A stretch of 58,345 bases of DNA from CAVZMO01 sp963776195 (GTDB taxonomy: Bacteria > Nitrospirota > Thermodesulfovibrionia > Thermodesulfovibrionales > SM23-35), in contig CAVZMO010000021.1 of the NCBI GenBank assembly GCA_963776195.1, forward strand, positions 1-58,345, written 5' to 3'. Shown here piece by piece: positions 1 through 7,089 of the stretch (the first letter of the stretch is position 1; every line of letters starts with the position of its first letter). Position numbers and translations under genes: made by a program. Under the pieces are notes generated by a model, which saw only the letters and a program-made list of their open reading frames with translations, was not told the DNA's origin and ran no database searches.

Positions 1-219
1 CGATTGGGGATTCGAACTAATAATATTCCAATATTATGGTATACTATGAAAATTAAATTATGGATACCGCGAATTCAAGGCATCCTGAGTGATGGGAATC
101 TGTCAAGAGATTCTAAAAAAGCAGGTCTGTCAAGTTTATTTTTTTTATATAGTTATCAATTATACTTATTACTATAGAGCTATTCTCTTAAATTAGAACA
201 GGGGCAAGCATATTTTTTC

Positions 220-762
220 ATGAGTGGCGAAATAATTAAACTCTTGGCTTTAGAACTTATGACATGGGGAAGTTGGGTTAGACATATTGAGGGAAATAGT
301 GAAGCAATAAAGGTTCTTGAAAGTGGCCTAAATGTTTATATATTGGTACATAGAGGGCCGTATTGTGAGTATAGGAACAGCTTCATCGTTGTATATGAAA
401 TGTTAAATATTAAAAGAGGCAATGGTAGTATTCCATGCATGTTACATGGAAATAAACCATGCTATGAAAAGTATTTTTGTTGTGCAGCTTCTCAGCAATC
501 AAAAACAACTTTTGGGAAAAATGTAGCAACTTGTACTCTACGTTATCCCAAAGATACTCCTCCCAAAGATATCCTCGTAATTGTCGGGGCAGATAATACT
601 CTATCCTGTAATATTCGCAGAAGGTCTAGATGTTCTGTATTAACAAAAGAAAAATTGTCTTGCCCAAGGGAAATTAGCGGGGAGATGAAGCAGATAAAAC
701 GTAACCATTACAAAATTAATCTATCTATATCTAATGCAAGTGCTCAGGATTTATTGTTATAA
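220..762 (+). CDS. Hypothetical cysteine-rich protein (first gene of HD cluster)
   Basis: 180 residues, no family recognised. It has about ten cysteines, including a KPCYEKYFCC cluster near residue 85-95, and a basic arginine run RRRSR near residue 135. No signal peptide or membrane segment is evident. No clear Shine-Dalgarno precedes the ATG at a good distance (an AGGGGC lies about 20 nt upstream). The next gene starts 22 bp after its stop on the same strand, so it probably heads a three-gene transcript (220-3209). AT-rich codon use matches the other cargo of the island. Function unknown. Confidence 0.55.
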   Translation: MSGEIIKLLALELMTWGSWVRHIEGNSEAIKVLESGLNVYILVHRGPYCEYRNSFIVVYEMLNIKRGNGSIPCMLHGNKPCYEKYFCCAASQQSKTTFGKNVATCTLRYPKDTPPKDILVIVGADNTLSCNIRRRSRCSVLTKEKLSCPREISGEMKQIKRNHYKINLSISNASAQDLLL

Positions 763-784
763 TTATAATAAGTTAAGGAGGGGA

Positions 785-1840
785 ATGGTGACCAATACGA
801 AAGCAAGGATTAGCACTAAAGCAAAGGCTATCACAGAAACGATAGACGGTGCATGGAAAATCATGGAGTATTGGCGTGGTTCTTTCTTGTTTATCGATTA
901 CAAGAAAATTTCTGCTACAAATTGGGGAAAAATAAGAGAAAATATTATTTCTTATTGCAAAGAAGGCGCAGAGAAATTTATAGAACAACTTAAGGTAGAA
1001 AAAAAAATAAATTCAGTCGATAAAATACGAATTATTCAACCCGAGGATGAGGCTGGAAAGATGATACTGGATTCTTTCGACTTACCATTAAAATACATTC
1101 AATTCCCTCTTTTTTGGCTTTTTCTCGGTCGATTTAAATGCAAAGTTGGAGTTAGAATAAATGTTTGTGCTAATCCTAATCTATCAAAAATATTTATTTA
1201 TTTAATAACTACAAATGAAACAAATAATTTTACAAACAGGGACTTACAAGAATTTAGAGATTTGGCTAAAGAGTATGTAGAAAGATTAGATGATGAGGTT
1301 TTTAAAATTTACAAAAATGCCATTTATAAAAAAACACATGTCACGATAAAAAGAACACCGTATTATTTGGAGCTTTATAATTTAGGTAGCACTTCGAAGC
1401 TTATTAGAGAATTCGTCAGAAATGACAACATAGAGCAAATGAAAGAATTATTAAAATATTCTGAAGTGAAACATGCTTATTATACAATGCTTTCTTTGGC
1501 GGGCGAGAATTTTGATATCAATAAAAATATAGGTCAACTCAAAAAGGAACTCAAAGAACAACCTAAGCAGGCACTGATACCATCTTCTTATCCTTGTGAC
1601 TCTTTTCGTATACAGTCTCTTTTTGCACAACCCGAGTCTGGTAATAATAAGCCTATATTGTTAGCAGGAATTACAGCCATAGAGTTAGATACTATTCGTA
1701 ATATAGATCGGCAAAAAGTGCAAGTGGATAAAACTAGCCCTCAGTCACCTTTCTGCCGTGCAAAAAATCAGTTCACGTCTCTTGAGGCTTGGCATCATTC
1801 GAATAGTCACCAAATTATAACTTCCTTCGCTACTCTCTAA
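785..1840 (+). CDS. Hypothetical protein (second gene of HD cluster)
   Basis: About 351 residues if started at ATG 785, which follows the AGGAGG at 776-781; GTG 788 has better spacing. The frame stays open upstream to 734, but the ribosome site decides against that longer start. The protein is lysine-rich and mixed alpha/beta. A short hydrophobic stretch (FPLFWLFLG, around residue 108) looks buried rather than membrane-spanning. I recognise no domain. It sits 22 bp after the first gene and 22 bp before the HD-domain gene, which supports co-transcription and a shared role. Confidence 0.6.
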   Translation: MVTNTKARISTKAKAITETIDGAWKIMEYWRGSFLFIDYKKISATNWGKIRENIISYCKEGAEKFIEQLKVEKKINSVDKIRIIQPEDEAGKMILDSFDLPLKYIQFPLFWLFLGRFKCKVGVRINVCANPNLSKIFIYLITTNETNNFTNRDLQEFRDLAKEYVERLDDEVFKIYKNAIYKKTHVTIKRTPYYLELYNLGSTSKLIREFVRNDNIEQMKELLKYSEVKHAYYTMLSLAGENFDINKNIGQLKKELKEQPKQALIPSSYPCDSFRIQSLFAQPESGNNKPILLAGITAIELDTIRNIDRQKVQVDKTSPQSPFCRAKNQFTSLEAWHHSNSHQIITSFATL

Positions 1841-1862
1841 TTTTGAGATTTTTCAGTATTTC

Positions 1863-3209
1863 ATGATGGAGAAGATAGCAATTAGCATTACGAAGAGAAT
1901 AGCTGAGGTTTCAACAACGCTCATTAGGGGTAGCGTCGGCAGCGCTGTTGAAGTGGATCAGCCTGCAAATGAAATCAGTATTTTTCTTAAGGCATTTCGG
2001 ACAGCAGATGCCCACCTCATTTATTTCGATGATTTAAAAAACTTCTTTAAAGAATGCAGCTTATTAGCCAGCCCCCTTACATATAATACGTTTAGTCAAG
2101 AAATATCTAGATTTCTCAAAGAAGTTATTTTTAAGAAATATATTTTAAATCGTTTTTACATCAACGAGTCAGTAGGGACTGATTTCCTCGATCAATTAGC
2201 AATGTTCGAAACAGTTCTTTACAATGCCAATAAAAAATATAGGGATCACTTTATACACCAGTTTTGGGTATTTGCACTCGGTACTTATATATTGAACCAT
2301 AATTGTAGCGCATTGAGGAAACAATATATTAATTCTGCGAATCGCTCCAACGGTGAGAATTTGTCTGAAGATGCATTGGATCTCTCCTGGATATTTGTGG
2401 GGTTATTTCATGATCTTGCTGTTCCAATAGAACAAACTGAGTACTGGTTAAACAACTTTTTCAAAAATTATTTCCCAACGGATCAAGACCACCTGTTTGA
2501 TATCACCTTGGGAAAGCTCTTACGTGACAATGGGTATCAAGAGAAAATTAACTGTCTGTCCACGCTTTTTGAATCTACACAGAAGGGTACGCCTTGGAGA
2601 TCAAAAAAACATATTGAATGTAAGAATAATTTCTATCTTAGCCAAATGTTTTTTAAGAGATTATCTCATTTTTCATTGAAAGATGCCAAGCTTAAACCAC
2701 ATGCATTATTAAGTGCCTTGACGCTGCTTATAAAGTTTTCTCATCCAACCGATGTGCCTGATGAACAGATTCAAAATGTTGATCGTATTATATATCCAGC
2801 ATCTCTCGCTATTTCATTGCACCATCTTCATCCAATGGGTAACGATGTGAGTCTTCCACAGCTTGAAAAGATATTATTTAGTAAAAATATACTTACTTAT
2901 ATTCTAATTTTTTCAGACGCGGCACAAGAATGGTATCGAATGGTGCAAGATGATAGTGTCGAAGCGAAATTGATAAAGTTTTATTTCAGTCCGAAGAGCG
3001 CCACGAATTTCACTATTAAATTAGATTGGGAACAGACAAAGCCCACCAACCCTGAGCTCTTAAAAGCGCATATTGATAAATTAAAAAACCATCTCGAATT
3101 TCTAAAAGCAATACCTAAGAAATTTCTTCAGAATGATATAAAAGATTTACTCAAAATGAAGATAATAATAAAAACACCTTGGAAATCGACTGAAATAATT
3201 CATTTTTAA
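1863..3209 (+). CDS. Divergent HD-domain protein, putative metal-dependent phosphohydrolase
   Basis: 448 residues. I infer an HD-superfamily fold from the ordered motifs: His132 in IHQFW at the end of a helix, His183-Asp184 in GLFHDLAVP, His280 in KPHALLSA, His320-His321 in SLHHLH, and Asp352 in FSDAAQEW. The spacing H...HD...H...HH...D is that of HD and HD-GYP-like metal centres, which usually hydrolyse phosphodiesters or nucleotides. About 130 residues precede the domain and could be a sensor or partner surface. Third in the tight same-strand cluster 220-3209 inside the tRNA-Leu island. No Shine-Dalgarno is clear before the ATG-ATG pair, so translational coupling to the gene 22 bp upstream is possible. 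Substrate unknown. Confidence 0.6.
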   Translation: MMEKIAISITKRIAEVSTTLIRGSVGSAVEVDQPANEISIFLKAFRTADAHLIYFDDLKNFFKECSLLASPLTYNTFSQEISRFLKEVIFKKYILNRFYINESVGTDFLDQLAMFETVLYNANKKYRDHFIHQFWVFALGTYILNHNCSALRKQYINSANRSNGENLSEDALDLSWIFVGLFHDLAVPIEQTEYWLNNFFKNYFPTDQDHLFDITLGKLLRDNGYQEKINCLSTLFESTQKGTPWRSKKHIECKNNFYLSQMFFKRLSHFSLKDAKLKPHALLSALTLLIKFSHPTDVPDEQIQNVDRIIYPASLAISLHHLHPMGNDVSLPQLEKILFSKNILTYILIFSDAAQEWYRMVQDDSVEAKLIKFYFSPKSATNFTIKLDWEQTKPTNPELLKAHIDKLKNHLEFLKAIPKKFLQNDIKDLLKMKIIIKTPWKSTEIIHF

Positions 3210-3237
3210 TGTGCGGAAGCGTACGGGACGTTGATGA

Positions 3238-3400
3238 ATTACTAAGGAGTTCATAAGTAAAACCACATTTATATACTCAGCATTGTCATTCCGGCTTGTC
3301 GGGAATCCTTCTGGTGACTTCCAAATAAAAGAGTATCAGAAAGATTCCCGACAAGCGGGAATGACATACAAGTGGCTTTACTTATGGTCTTATTAGTAAT
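3238..3400. repeat. MITE-like inverted-repeat element
   Basis: The two halves are near-perfect reverse complements. The outer arm starts ATTACTAAGG and ends TTATTAGTAAT. A middle arm CATAAGTAAAACCAC pairs with GTGGCTTTACTTATG. The inner arm contains TGTCATTCC at 3283-3291 and GGAATGACA at 3357-3365. The inner motif TGTCATTCC-GC-TTGTCGGGAATC is a dispersed repeat theme I have seen in many genomes. No coding capacity. It could be a non-autonomous transposable element or a strong transcriptional hairpin downstream of the HD gene. Confidence 0.7.
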
Positions 3401-3667
3401 TAGACCTTTACAGGTCAGGTTATCCTTTTCCTATCCGCACTTTATTCCTATGTGAATTGTTTCTCTCTATCTTGGCCTTATGGGTCGTTTGTTACAGGAA
3501 GAAAGAAAAAACGCGAAGATATTGATATAAGGCTCATCTTTGACAATTTGGGATAAAGTGGAAATAGAGAGGGCAAGGGTTTACCGTTCTCGATGGAGCG
3601 TCTTTTATAAAACAATTAATTACTCTGAACTGCTGAAAAGGGGGGGGCACATTGGCCCCCCTTCCAT
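3401..3667. other. Gene-free stretch with a G/C hairpin
   Basis: No convincing reading frame on either strand. A run of G followed by a loop and GCCCCCC (about 3640-3661) can form a short GC hairpin. It is not followed by a T-tract, so I do not call it a terminator. Confidence 0.4.
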
Positions 3668-3787
3668 TTAAGCTTTAACCCAAATTGCCCAACATTTCCT
3701 GCCATATTGCCAAGCGTAGAGACGCCTGCCATTTCTGGTGGTGATGTAAGCAACAAAGATAAGCTTGTAGCCTTCTCTGTTTCTCAA
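3668..3787 (-). CDS. Tiny 39-residue conserved-looking protein
   Basis: A TTG start at 3787 is preceded by AGGAG (3797-3801) at 9 nt. The peptide contains GYKLIFVAYITTRNGRRLYA and ends YGRKCWAIWVKA. The pattern of a hydrophobic strand, I-T-x-R-N-G-x-R-L-Y-A, then x-Y-G-x-K-x-x-x-I-x-V resembles short basic proteins I have met in other bacterial genomes, but I cannot name a family. Upstream on the same strand are two hairpins (3838-3890). Its length is below usual gene-calling cut-offs. Real gene status depends on finding homologues. Confidence 0.45.
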   Translation of the reverse strand: MRNREGYKLIFVAYITTRNGRRLYAWQYGRKCWAIWVKA

Positions 3788-3837
3788 GGAACACCTCTCC
3801 TAATTTCAGGGAACCCTTGATTTTTTCGGTGGGAATT

Positions 3838-3890
3838 GTGATAATAAATCAATTAGTGAATTATTATCACGGCCCACTGATTTAATCAGT
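3838..3890. promoter_or_regulatory. Two adjacent palindromes upstream of the tiny gene
   Basis: GTGATAATAA at 3838-3847 pairs exactly with TTATTATCAC at 3861-3870 (10-bp arms, 13-nt loop). Next to it ACTGATTTAATCAGT (3876-3890) is a 7-bp-arm palindrome. On the minus strand both lie in the leader of the 39-residue gene. They could be operator dyads or RNA hairpins; the sequence does not decide. Confidence 0.5.
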
Positions 3891-3903
3891 CGGCTACCGG
3901 ATT

Positions 3904-3940
3904 ATTAAAAAGCGATTATGTGGAGTAATCGCTTTTTAAT
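3904..3940 (-). terminator. Bidirectional terminator-like hairpin
   Basis: Fifteen-base perfect arms (3904-3918 and 3926-3940) with a 7-nt loop. The GCGATTA stem core is flanked by A5 on one side and T5 on the other, the classic shape of a bidirectional intrinsic terminator. On the minus strand it would end transcripts of the 137-residue gene at 4085-4498, and it contains the stop codon of the 17-codon reading frame at 3936-3989. Confidence 0.65.
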
Positions 3941-3989
3941 TTACTACTGTTAATTCTGTTTCATTCTGCTTTGATCTATATTTTTTCAT
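3936..3989 (-). CDS. 17-residue reading frame with ribosome site
   Basis: ATG at 3989 follows AAGGAAGGAGAC, a strong ribosome-binding sequence. The peptide is MKKYRSKQNETELTVVN, and its TAA falls inside the hairpin at 3904-3940. It lies about 95 bp after the 137-residue gene on the same strand. It could be a leader peptide, a degraded gene start or chance. The combination of ribosome site and terminator is why I list it. Confidence 0.3.
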   Translation of the reverse strand: MKKYRSKQNETELTVVN

Positions 3990-4084
3990 GTCTCCTTCCT
4001 TAATTTAGTCCTATAGTGCCCCAGAGTCCTTTCTTTTTGTTTAGGGCGAATTTAAACCATTGGAGTTTTGATAAACTGCCTGAG

Positions 4085-4498
4085 TTATTTTTTATCTCCA
4101 TTTTCTATTTCTTTTAACGTTATATAATATAGTTTTCCAATTTTTTCATCGCTATAAGTTTTAGGAGTATATCTATATGTATATTTCTTAACCTCATCTA
4201 AATTGCCAGGAAATATTGACATAAAAAATGTTCTTGCATTAATATAACCTGAATTATTACCATGTGTAATTTTGAATGTACCTTTTTCAGAACTCTTAGA
4301 ATTAGTGAAAAGGAAACCTATTGTTTTTTTGCTTTTGTCGTAAAATAGCATTACATAAGAAAATTCTTTTATTTTTTCAGCATTATAGAATCCAGAGTTT
4401 AATCCGAATGATGCATTAGTTGTAATGCTTATAGAGTAGCTACTTAACTTACTGCCCACTCCCTTGAATTGCTCAAAAGAGAATATTTCTTGTTCCAT
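4085..4498 (-). CDS. Hypothetical protein, 137 residues
   Basis: ATG at 4498 is preceded by GGAGGTG at 5-nt spacing. The product is a soluble-looking mixed alpha/beta protein rich in Ser, Lys, Tyr and Phe. It has features such as SSYSISITTNASFGLN near the N-terminus and KLYYITLKEIENGDKK at the end. No family recognised. The first 13 codons, ribosome site and upstream region are duplicated in tandem immediately upstream (4615-4771), leaving a truncated second start. Part of the island cargo. Confidence 0.6.
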   Translation of the reverse strand: MEQEIFSFEQFKGVGSKLSSYSISITTNASFGLNSGFYNAEKIKEFSYVMLFYDKSKKTIGFLFTNSKSSEKGTFKITHGNNSGYINARTFFMSIFPGNLDEVKKYTYRYTPKTYSDEKIGKLYYITLKEIENGDKK

Positions 4499-4771
4499 AT
4501 TTACACCTCCATAATCTTTATAATATATTATAACATATTTTGCATAAGAAAGTCAATAAATAACAACATTAGATTCAAGATTACTAACACTTAAAATATA
4601 GCAGAATATTCTGTCTCCCTTGAATTGCTCAAAAGACAATATTTCTTGTTCCATATATACACATCCATAATCTTTGTAGAATATTTTTGCATATATTTCA
4701 TAAGAATGTCAATAAGTAACAAGATTAGATTCAAGATGATTAAAACTTGAAATATAGCAGAATATTCCGTC
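4459..4771. repeat. Tandem duplication of a gene 5' end and promoter (about 156 bp x2)
   Basis: 4459-4614 and 4615-4771 are direct copies with scattered substitutions and a few small gaps. Copy 1 contains the first codons (MEQEIFSFEQFKG) and upstream region of the 137-residue gene. Copy 2 encodes MEQEILSFEQFKG and then runs into copy 1's upstream region, so it is a dead start. In copy 2 the ribosome site GGAGGTG has become GGATGTG. The divergence shows the duplication is not recent. Confidence 0.8.
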
Positions 4772-5122
4772 GTATATTAGTGAGTTGTAAGAGCGAGGGA
4801 AGCGGGACCTTACCGCTCTCCCGCTGACCGAGCGAAGCGGTACAAAACTCGTCTATTTTATGGGATAGCTGAATATAGGGTCACGGGAATTAGGCTCTTA
4901 GAATCGATTCTACGAAGCCAATATACATTGCTATTTGGTGAATTTATCATTTCTTGTGTTTTCGGGGCCGGAGGCCTTCCGGCGAAAGCCGGTGGCCTCC
5001 GGCCTCGGTCTTTCTGGGTTTATCTAATATCCCATATTTACGTGATACCGTTCTTACGTTACTACTGACAATACGTATTTACTATGATATGATTACTATT
5101 AACAACTTGGGAGGTAAATATT
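4772..5122. other. Intergenic region with a long GC hairpin
   Basis: No gene. A strong stem-loop spans 4966-5004: outer arms GGCCGGAGGCC/GGCCTCCGGCC, inner stem CCGGC-GAAA-GCCGG with a GNRA-type loop. A smaller dyad ACCGCT...AGCGGT lies at about 4814-4841. The big hairpin is GC-rich against an AT-rich background and precedes the integration genes. A frame reading through it is an artefact of the palindrome. Confidence 0.5.
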
Positions 5123-5446
5123 ATGAGAAGAAAACTAACGTTATCGATTGATGAAGATGTTTACAGAGAATTACAGTCCGTTCCGCGCGGATTTTCAGTC
5201 TCTGAGTTTGTAAGTTTTATGCTCAGAGGCATGTTGAAGGAACTCCGGGGCAATTTCTCTACTCAAGAGGAGTTTGAAAAGTGGGTTGAAAGTGATCCCC
5301 AGCTCAAGAGAGTTAGAGAAGGAATAAAAGAAGCATGGGGGCCTACCTTGTTTCCCGCTATAGATAAAATAGATGCGGTAACGGATGAGCTAAAGGCGAA
5401 GGTTGGCATAAAGAAAAAATTATCAAAGAGTGGCCCAAAGAAGTAG
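5123..5446 (+). CDS. Small ribbon-helix-helix-like protein
   Basis: 107 residues; ATG 5123 follows GGGAGG at a suitable distance. The N-terminus RRKLTLSIDEDVYRELQSVP followed by a helix (SVSEFVSFMLRGMLKEL) fits the strand-helix-helix layout of CopG/Arc-type DNA-binding or antitoxin proteins. The C-terminal half is charged and helical. It precedes the excisionase-like and integrase genes on the same strand and could regulate the element. A 67-residue protein at 12458 has a similar N-terminal pattern. Confidence 0.55.
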   Translation: MRRKLTLSIDEDVYRELQSVPRGFSVSEFVSFMLRGMLKELRGNFSTQEEFEKWVESDPQLKRVREGIKEAWGPTLFPAIDKIDAVTDELKAKVGIKKKLSKSGPKK

Positions 5447-5485
5447 AGGCTGGATAATGAGCAAAAGGGAAGGGAACTAACCAAG

Positions 5486-5689
5486 ATGGAAGGAAAGCAT
5501 AAACTCATTGGTATTCAACAGGCAGCGGATTACATGGGCCTCAAGGTCAGTACGCTTTATCAATGGGTGTCTCAAAAGAGAATCCCTTACTTTAAATCGG
5601 GCCGGCTGGTAAAGTTTGATTTAGACGACTTGGATAAATTCATAGCAAAATCCAAGGTCAATCCGGTCAAGGAAGCATATGAGCATTAA
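5486..5689 (+). CDS. Excisionase-like MerR/HTH_17 DNA-binding protein
   Basis: 67 residues. The segment IGIQQAADYMGLKVSTLYQWVSQKRIPYFKSGRLVKF is the canonical HTH_17 (excisionase/AlpA-like) winged helix, with aromatic W27 and the K-x-G-R-L-V-K-F wing. It overlaps the integrase start by 11 bp, so the two are translationally coupled. Such proteins commonly set recombination direction for tyrosine integrases. Ribosome site weak. Confidence 0.75.
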   Translation: MEGKHKLIGIQQAADYMGLKVSTLYQWVSQKRIPYFKSGRLVKFDLDDLDKFIAKSKVNPVKEAYEH

Positions 5690-6779
5690 ACAATTAGGCC
5701 CGAAGAAATTTCTCTTGGACTTTAGAACCACGAGCGGGAGACGTATACGGAGAACCATTGAAGGCCCCCGGAGTCTTGCTATAAAAATAATGGAGGACAT
5801 CGAAGTCAAGAAATACAAGCGTGAGTTCTTGGGAATAATTGAACTTGAAAAAATAAGGCTAAAAGATTTTGCAGAAAAGTACATCAAATATGCTTATACA
5901 AATAAGTGCAAGAAAGAGGCTTATACTGAGGAGCGTGCCTTTAAATCAAAGATCATTCCATTCTTAGGCCCCGATCTTTACGTGACGGAGATAACGCCTT
6001 ATATGATTGAGAGGTTTAAATCAAACAGATTGACCAAGGTTTCACCGTCTACCGTCAACCGGAATGTCCAGTACATGAAGCATGCTTTTAAAATGGCTAT
6101 CGAGTGGGGATATTTGAAGGACAATCCGGCAAGTACAATTAAGAAATTGAAAGAGCCTCCAGGCCGGATACGATGGGCCAGACCTGTCGAAATTGAAGAA
6201 CTGCTGAGACATGCAAATGAACGATTGAGGAAAATTATTCTATTTGCTGTGAATACCGGCTTGAGAGCTGAAGAACTTAAAAGGCTAAAGAGGTCGGACA
6301 TCATTATCAATCCGAATGGCGAAAATCTTTTGTCAGACGCACACTTTAGATCACTTGATTATACAAAGGGTGGCATTTTTGTCCGAGAAAGTAAAAACAA
6401 CACTCAAAGAATGGTACCAATGAATGAGATCGTTCTGGACATCGTAAAAAGTATGAGCTTTGAGAATGACTATATTTTCGGTGGCAGAGGATGGAGAGAC
6501 GCCTTTGAATATGCAAGAGAAAATGCAAAATTAGCAGATTTCCGTTTTCACGACCTAAGACATACCTTCGCCTCATATCTTGTGATGAAGGGCGTTGATA
6601 TTAGAACTGTTCAATATTTGATGGGCCATAAGGACATAAAAATGACCATGCGGTATTCTCACCTGTCAAAAGGTCACATTCAAGAGGCGGTAGACAAGCT
6701 GAACGGAATATTCAACTTGGACACTTTTTGGACACCTGAGAATAAGAAAGAGTTAAAGGCGGTGAAAGGTGGCCTCTAA
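5679..6779 (+). CDS. int: Tyrosine recombinase / site-specific integrase
   Basis: 366 residues. A SAM-like N-terminal core-binding domain (about 58-150) is followed by the catalytic domain with all expected residues: Arg196 in NTGLRAEEL, Lys239, His291 and Arg294 in HDLRHTFAS, His317 in MGHKD, and nucleophile Tyr326 in MRYSHLS. Strand-exchange enzyme acting on att sites. The gene points at and stops 15 bp from a tRNA-Leu 3' end, the probable attachment site. Starts inside the upstream excisionase-like gene. Complete and apparently functional. Confidence 0.93.
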   Translation: MSIKQLGPKKFLLDFRTTSGRRIRRTIEGPRSLAIKIMEDIEVKKYKREFLGIIELEKIRLKDFAEKYIKYAYTNKCKKEAYTEERAFKSKIIPFLGPDLYVTEITPYMIERFKSNRLTKVSPSTVNRNVQYMKHAFKMAIEWGYLKDNPASTIKKLKEPPGRIRWARPVEIEELLRHANERLRKIILFAVNTGLRAEELKRLKRSDIIINPNGENLLSDAHFRSLDYTKGGIFVRESKNNTQRMVPMNEIVLDIVKSMSFENDYIFGGRGWRDAFEYARENAKLADFRFHDLRHTFASYLVMKGVDIRTVQYLMGHKDIKMTMRYSHLSKGHIQEAVDKLNGIFNLDTFWTPENKKELKAVKGGL

Positions 6780-6794
6780 CTCTCTGATTTTAAA

Positions 6795-6881
6795 TGGTGC
6801 CGGTGGTGGGAGTCGAACCCACACGAAGTTGCCCTCACCGGATTTTGAGTCCGGCGCGTCTGCCAATTCCACCACACCGGC
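6795..6881 (-). tRNA. tRNA-Leu (anticodon CAA)
   Basis: The minus strand reads GCCGGTG (acceptor) ... CCGGA CTCAAAA TCCGG (anticodon arm, CAA) ... a leucine-type variable arm ... GGGTTCGACTCCC (T arm) ... CACCGGC A CCA. The acceptor pairs over 7 bp and CCA is encoded. Decodes UUG. Its 3' end faces the integrase gene and is the likely integration target of the island. Confidence 0.95.
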
Positions 6882-7089
6882 AACTAATGATTTCTTCTTA
6901 GACCAACGATTTATAAGGTGTTATAGAATATCATAAAAGATTCATAAGTATCAAAACTGCCTGCACTGCTTAAGGAAGTGCGGGCGATAGAGAAGTATGT
7001 TCGTCAAGGAGCACATATGGTATACTTCAAAACTGCCCGGTCTTTGACGGGCTGAAAGCACGGCCCCTAGAGAAAGGATTTGAAATAAG

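Larger units (their letters stand above)
1..6794. mobile_element. Right part of an integrated genomic island at tRNA-Leu
   Basis: A tyrosine recombinase gene ends 15 bp from the 3' end of a tRNA-Leu gene, and an excisionase-like gene overlaps the recombinase start. This is the usual arrangement of a tRNA-targeting island. The cargo (220-4500) is visibly AT-richer than the core genes after 7 kb, consists of unrecognised genes, and is rich in palindromes. I found no second copy of the tRNA 3' end inside the window, so the left boundary must lie upstream of position 1. The island call is an inference from integrase position and composition. Confidence 0.75.

Noticed and set aside
1..24. GGGGATTCGAACTAA resembles a tRNA T-arm and might be the left att site
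   Set aside because: The T-stem does not pair and it does not match the tRNA-Leu 3' end at 6795-6810, so it is probably chance.
4954..5151. 65-codon frame across the GC hairpin
   Set aside because: Composition comes from the palindrome at 4966-5004; no ribosome site, and it overlaps the better-supported gene at 5123.
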